Shown: positions 22,263 to 25,905 of the stretch, piece after piece
Numbering within the stretch: the stretch's first letter is position 1
How the letters are laid out: each line of letters opens with the position of its first letter
Assembly: GCA_964406345.1 (NCBI GenBank)
Contig: CAYORK010000017.1
Location: forward strand, 1 to 25,905
Length of the DNA: 25,905 nucleotides
DNA from: SYAN01 sp964406345
GTDB lineage: Bacteria > Actinomycetota > Actinomycetes > Nanopelagicales > Nanopelagicaceae
Direction: 5' to 3'
The notes under the pieces: generated by a model
Seen by the model: only the letters and a program-made list of their open reading frames with translations
Told to the model about the DNA's origin: nothing
Database searches by the model: none
Position numbers and translations under genes: made by a program

Positions 22263-24656
22263 ATGACACTCGACTCCACCCTGGGACTTTCCGAGGCAGA
22301 CGCCCAGCGCTATCTCGAGATCGACGGTCCTAATCTCATAGGTGAGCGGCGTAGCAACGCTTGGAGTTCGATACTTCTCCGGCAATTCGCGTCACCATCA
22401 ATTGTCATCCTCGCTGCCACAGCCTTGATCTACGGCCTTCTTGGCAATCTTCACGATGCTGCAATTCTCTTCGCGATCATCATTCCTAGTGGGCTTCTCA
22501 CCTTCTTCCAAGAGTTTCGCGCCGCGTCCATCATCAAAGGATTACGAGAGCGCCTTTCCACAACTGTCATGGTGTTGCGTGATGGCGTGGAGCGTGAGAT
22601 TTCCATCGAATTCCTCGTCAAAGGCGATGTAGTAAGACTGAGTGCCGGAGATCCCGTCCCGGCAGATCTTTTGGTCGTGGAAGCTTCGGACCTCCTTGTC
22701 GATGAGTCGCTCCTAACCGGTGAATCGATCCCGGTTGAGAAAGATGAGGGTGCAGAGCTCTTCAAGGGGACCTTCCTCGCCGGAGGTTTTTGCCTCGCTC
22801 GAGTCGTGCGGACGGGAGTTTCCACTCGTTTCGGTGAGATCGCACATCGCCTCTCAGAGCGCGATCCGGAGACATCTTTTGAGAAGGGGATCAGAAGATT
22901 CGGTCTTCTTGTCGCTCGAGCGATACTCGTTCTCGTTCTCTTGGTCTTCTTCGGGAATATCGCACTCGATCGACCGCTCTTCTCTTCGCTTCTCTTCTCA
23001 CTCGCCCTTGCTGTCGGACTGACTCCACAGATGCTCCCGGTCATCATCTCGATCTGTCTCTCTCGTGGCGCGAGAGAACTAGCCGGGGAGAAAGTCTTGC
23101 TTCGAAGGCTTGATGCGATCGAGGACCTTGGCACCCTCGATGTCCTTTGTACGGATAAGACCGGGACTCTGACTGAAGGGAAGCTGCTCCTTCAAGGAAG
23201 TTTCGACCCACTTGGCAAGGAGAACGATCGCACCTTGCGACTTGCCTATGAGAATGCTCGATACGCCGCAAGTTCAAGCAATGTGATCGATAGCGCGATT
23301 CTTGCAACCAGTTCTTCTTTCATTGTCCGAGAAAGGGTCCGTTCCATTCCCTTCTCCTTTGACCGCAGAATTGTGACTGTCACCTTCGGCGATGGTGAAT
23401 CGGTCACCAAAGGGGCAGTCAAGGAAGTGCTCGCTCGTTCGAGCTTGGCACGAGTCGATGACAGAGAGATGCCAATCAGCGAGATCAAGGAAGCGATTGA
23501 TGCCTTTCACTCTCATCTCGTCTCGCAAGGCTTCAAAGTGATAGCAGTTGCGACATCGAATGATCCGACCTCCGTTGAGGAGAATTTGATCTTCGAAGGC
23601 TTCATAGCGATCAGTGATCCGATCAAGGCCGATGCGAAGGAATCGGTCGCGCGGTTACGAAGCCTTGGTGTGAGGATCGTGCTCGTCACTGGCGACAACG
23701 TTGATGTCGCACGATATGTGGCCAAAGGTGTCGGAATCAGCGATCAAATCGTCCTTACTGGGTCGGATCTCAAAGGGCTTGACGAGCGTGCTCTGATCGA
23801 GAAAGTGAGTGGATGTGACCTCTTTGCTGAGGTCAATCCCCATCAGAAAGTGGCTATCGTCGAAGCGCTGCGGACTGCGGGTCACGCTACGGGCTTTCTG
23901 GGTGATGGCATCAACGATGCTATGGCGCTCAAAGTGGCTGATGTCTCAATCTCGGTTGAGGATGCTTCAGAGATCGCACGCGGAGTCTCATCCGTCGTCC
24001 TGCTTGAGAATGACCTTGATGTGATCGCAGACGGGGTGCTTCTCGGAAGGAAGACCTACCTCAACACGGTCAAGTACATCAAGATCACCATCAGCGCCTC
24101 ATTCGGCAACGTACTCTCGATGGCACTCGCATCCCTATTCATGCCCTTCCTTCCGATGCTCCCGACTCAGATCCTTCTGCTCAACTTCCTTAGCGATCTC
24201 CCTGCCGTCGCCATCTCAGGAGACTCGATAGATGACGAGGCTGCAGCAGCGCCACGATCCTGGTCGATGAGAGGACTTGGTCACTTCATGGTCTTCTTCG
24301 GGCTGGTCTCGACGGCCTTCGATCTACTTCTCTTCTTCACAGTGCTCATCGCCTTCGAAGGTGGTGCCGTGGAATTGCGAAGTCTCTGGTTCGCTGCCTC
24401 GTTGATCACAGAGGCGATCGCTATCTACTCCCTTCGAACCAATCGTCTCTCTTGGCGAAGTAAGCCAAGTAGGACCCTGATGGCGCTCACGATCCTCATC
24501 ATCGTGGCAGCGTTACTCCTTCCAACAAGTGGATTTCTCAACGGAATCGGTATCGCATCCTTTCCATTACCCGGCTTCCTTCTTCTAACAGGATTAGCAA
24601 TTAGCTATCTCGTTGCGGTCGAGCTAGGGAAACGAAGGACCAGTTTGATGATCTGA
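22263..24656 (+). CDS. mgtA: MgtA-like P-type cation ATPase
   Basis: This P-type ATPase of the Mg-translocating (P3B) group has 797 residues and about ten membrane helices; the most likely cargo is Mg2+. Visible parts are the actuator motif TGES at 152-155, the ion-site helix GLTPQMLPVI, the phosphorylated aspartate in DKTGTLT (Asp298), the hinge GDGINDA (547-553), and the C-terminal signature KYIKITISASFGN with PFLPMLPTQILLLNFLSD, which is MgtA-like. MgtA usually has TPEMLP; here Glu is Gln. It is somewhat shorter than E. coli MgtA (about 900). I chose ATG 22263, 12 codons before the GLSEADAQ start of the family. An in-frame GTG at 22218 lies inside a hairpin. Neither has a good ribosome-binding site. 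Confidence 0.9.
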   Translation: MTLDSTLGLSEADAQRYLEIDGPNLIGERRSNAWSSILLRQFASPSIVILAATALIYGLLGNLHDAAILFAIIIPSGLLTFFQEFRAASIIKGLRERLSTTVMVLRDGVEREISIEFLVKGDVVRLSAGDPVPADLLVVEASDLLVDESLLTGESIPVEKDEGAELFKGTFLAGGFCLARVVRTGVSTRFGEIAHRLSERDPETSFEKGIRRFGLLVARAILVLVLLVFFGNIALDRPLFSSLLFSLALAVGLTPQMLPVIISICLSRGARELAGEKVLLRRLDAIEDLGTLDVLCTDKTGTLTEGKLLLQGSFDPLGKENDRTLRLAYENARYAASSSNVIDSAILATSSSFIVRERVRSIPFSFDRRIVTVTFGDGESVTKGAVKEVLARSSLARVDDREMPISEIKEAIDAFHSHLVSQGFKVIAVATSNDPTSVEENLIFEGFIAISDPIKADAKESVARLRSLGVRIVLVTGDNVDVARYVAKGVGISDQIVLTGSDLKGLDERALIEKVSGCDLFAEVNPHQKVAIVEALRTAGHATGFLGDGINDAMALKVADVSISVEDASEIARGVSSVVLLENDLDVIADGVLLGRKTYLNTVKYIKITISASFGNVLSMALASLFMPFLPMLPTQILLLNFLSDLPAVAISGDSIDDEAAAAPRSWSMRGLGHFMVFFGLVSTAFDLLLFFTVLIAFEGGAVELRSLWFAASLITEAIAIYSLRTNRLSWRSKPSRTLMALTILIIVAALLLPTSGFLNGIGIASFPLPGFLLLTGLAISYLVAVELGKRRTSLMI

Positions 24657-24781
24657 CGCTCCGGTATCCATGAACTTCAAATCAATGAGCGATAGGCATG
24701 CGATTCACATGTGAGATGCACGAGAGTGAAGAAGTTCTTCCAAGTGTGAATATTCCACCGTCGCGACGAAGTGGAGCTGAA

Positions 24782-25264
24782 GTGATCTATATCGTGAAAG
24801 CACAGTCTTTCCTACGAAGCCCATGGGTCTCGTTGATCGTGGAAGGGGAAGACTGGTTGGTGGGATTCGATCCCATCTTCGAGGCCATGGATGGCACGGA
24901 CGAGGAGACGATCCTCGAATTCGACGGTATGAGCGGATATCCAGCCTCTCGGATCATCGCCCATCGCCAAGATGGCTTCGAAGTCCAACTCAGTCTCAAG
25001 GGATTCGATCAGGTGACACCACGGGTCAAGGTAGATGACGGCTTCCTCGTCGTGACCGGAACAAAAACTGAATACGCGCAGCATCACACCCAGAACTACC
25101 TACAACGGGGGATCAGCGCTCGTGGATTCCGTCGTAGTTTTCAACTAGGACGCGATCAGCACGTCGTTGGTACCGGTTTGCAACATGGAATCCTGCGAAT
25201 CGAGATCGAACAGGGCGAACCCTCATCGATACAACCTGTTCAGAGCTGGGAGCGAGTCGGATAG
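24782..25264 (+). CDS. Hsp20 family small heat-shock protein (divergent paralogue)
   Basis: This ATP-independent holdase chaperone of the alpha-crystallin family has 160 residues if started at GTG 24782. That start has GGAG five bases upstream and makes LRSP (11-14) and WLVGFD (25-30) fall at exactly the same residue numbers as in the second Hsp20. An ATG at 24698 in frame would add 28 residues without such support. The alpha-crystallin domain runs from about 52 to 145 with YPAS, VVTGTK, NYLQRGI, FRRSFQL and HGILRIEI. The C-terminal I-x-I motif used for assembly is missing, and the acidic, diverged sequence suggests a changed role. An inverted repeat spans its stop codon. Confidence 0.87.
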   Translation: MIYIVKAQSFLRSPWVSLIVEGEDWLVGFDPIFEAMDGTDEETILEFDGMSGYPASRIIAHRQDGFEVQLSLKGFDQVTPRVKVDDGFLVVTGTKTEYAQHHTQNYLQRGISARGFRRSFQLGRDQHVVGTGLQHGILRIEIEQGEPSSIQPVQSWERVG

Positions 25265-25291
25265 CCACGTGACTCGATCACCGACCCCGAT

Positions 25292-25332
25292 GTAGGTATC
25301 GCGAGATGGCGTGTCTATCCACGTCATCTCGC
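25292..25332 (+). promoter_or_regulatory. GTAGGTAT-hairpin element, copy B (before the second hsp20)
   Basis: GTAGGTAT, one base, then GCGAGATGGCGTG (25301-25313), loop TCTATC, and CACGTCATCTCGC (25320-25332) form a 13-bp stem with one G-T pair. It lies in the 106-base space between the two hsp20 genes, 38 bases before the ATG and clear of the ribosome-binding site. It shares layout and loop sequence with copy A at 22199-22240. Confidence 0.6.
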
Positions 25333-25370
25333 CCCCAATAGGAGTAATCGAGAAGATCAAGGAGAAGGAA

Positions 25371-25844
25371 ATGGCAAACATCCTCAAGCGAGAAAGTAGA
25401 TTGCGATCCCCGCTCGCATCGCTTCTGTCGGATGGTGAGAAGTGGATGGTCGGCTTCGACGACGTCTTCAACAATCTCGTCGAGAAGTGGGAAGAAGGAT
25501 TCGATGGATTTCATGAGTACCCGGCCTCGAACATAAAGCGAATTGACGATAACCACTATCGAATCGAGATCGCGGTGGCTGGCTTCATGCGCGAGGAGCT
25601 CAATATCGATCGTGATGGTGACACTCTTGTGGTCACCGGAACGAAGAGCGAAGAGACGAGTGAAGAGCGTGAGGATTATCTGCAACGGGGTATCAAGGCC
25701 AAAAGTTTCAGACAGAGCTTCCAGCTCACTGAACACGACAAGGTCTTGGATGCCACTCTCCGTCACGGCATCCTGGAGATCAACGTCAAAAGGGAGTCGA
25801 ACTCATTGCGGAAGAAGTTAGGCATTCCGATCAAGGAAGCCTAA
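25371..25844 (+). CDS. Hsp20 family small heat-shock protein (IbpA-like)
   Basis: This small heat-shock chaperone of 157 residues holds unfolding proteins for DnaK/ClpB. It is IbpA-like: WMVGFDDVFNNL near residue 25, YPASNIKRIDDNHYRIEIAVAGF (50-72), VVTGTK, DYLQRGI, FRQSFQL and HGILEINV. The C-terminal I-x-I motif is present as IPI (about 152-154). The ATG at 25371 follows AAGGAGAAGGAA; the frame is open further upstream, but that part does not resemble the family. It is a paralogue of the preceding gene, with the same spacing of shared motifs. The element at 25292-25332 separates the two and may give this gene its own control. A terminator follows. Confidence 0.94.
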   Translation: MANILKRESRLRSPLASLLSDGEKWMVGFDDVFNNLVEKWEEGFDGFHEYPASNIKRIDDNHYRIEIAVAGFMREELNIDRDGDTLVVTGTKSEETSEEREDYLQRGIKAKSFRQSFQLTEHDKVLDATLRHGILEINVKRESNSLRKKLGIPIKEA

Positions 25845-25864
25845 ACGCGTTTGCAGATGATGCA

Positions 25865-25891
25865 GGGCGGTGTCTCTTGGAGACGCCGCCC
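25865..25891 (+). terminator. Rho-independent terminator after hsp20
   Basis: GGGCGGTGTCT (25865-25875), loop CTTGG, and AGACGCCGCCC (25881-25891) form an 11-bp GC-rich stem with one G-U pair. It starts 20 bases after the hsp20 stop. The following TGACTGCTTTCTT is only moderately T-rich. Confidence 0.85.
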
Positions 25892-25905
25892 TGACTGCTT
25901 TCTTA

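Noticed and set aside
24657..25370. CIRCE or HAIR heat-shock operators near the hsp20 genes
   Set aside because: I looked for TTAGCACTC-N9-GAGTGCTAA and CTTGAGT-N7-ACTCAAG and found neither; the hairpin element there is different.

Overview
The window looks like a chromosomal segment of an actinobacterium with moderate GC content, judged by eye at a little over half. The evidence is inference from gene content: a long Nuo operon ending in a polyprenyl diphosphate synthase, a GTP-type PEP carboxykinase, many GTG/TTG starts, near-leaderless promoters, and an actinobacterial-style metallo-beta-lactamase/rhodanese fusion. No ribosomal RNA, transposase, phage gene or CRISPR array is visible. I cannot name the genus. 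The sequence contains two 100-N assembly gaps, so it probably comes from a draft or metagenome assembly.

Layout. Positions 1-10747 (+) are the distal part of the complex I operon, nuoG (5' end outside the window) to nuoN, followed without a gap by a long-chain polyprenyl diphosphate synthase that probably makes the menaquinone side chain. On the minus strand, yajQ and rarD (12118-10706) run towards it, and rarD overlaps the synthase tail to tail. Next on the plus strand come tRNA-Tyr, a ZIP metal transporter, and a two-gene unit of an MtnA-like isomerase and a class II aldolase/short-chain dehydrogenase fusion. Both genes of that unit are interrupted by an N gap over catalytic segments. A minus-strand block (19761-15739) holds pckG, a metallo-beta-lactamase/rhodanese protein and a TauE/SafE permease. 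A plus-strand block (19880-21365) holds a GNAT acetyltransferase, a CsoR-family regulator with a CstR-like Cys/Asn/Cys pattern, a rhodanese lipoprotein and a 56-residue Cys-rich protein. tspO lies on the minus strand. After about 415 bases of hairpin-rich noncoding DNA come an MgtA-like P-type ATPase and two Hsp20 genes, ending in a strong terminator.

How the genes work together. The Nuo genes and the prenyl synthase serve one job, NADH:menaquinone electron transfer. The regulator, both rhodanese-containing proteins and TauE form a split sulfide/persulfide regulon: near-identical 16-bp operators (ATACCCC..GGGGTAT) sit in the promoter of the regulator gene and in the promoter of the metallo-beta-lactamase/rhodanese gene 2.4 kb away. 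The isomerase plus aldolase/dehydrogenase pair fits a 'DHAP shunt' for salvage of 5'-deoxyadenosine or methylthioadenosine ribose. The last block (cation ATPase, two small heat-shock proteins) looks like a stress module.

The most unusual signal is a 13-bp inverted repeat preceded by GTAGGTAT. It occurs once before the ATPase gene and once before the second hsp20 gene, and the two copies differ by compensatory base changes, which suggests a selected RNA hairpin or a dyad operator.
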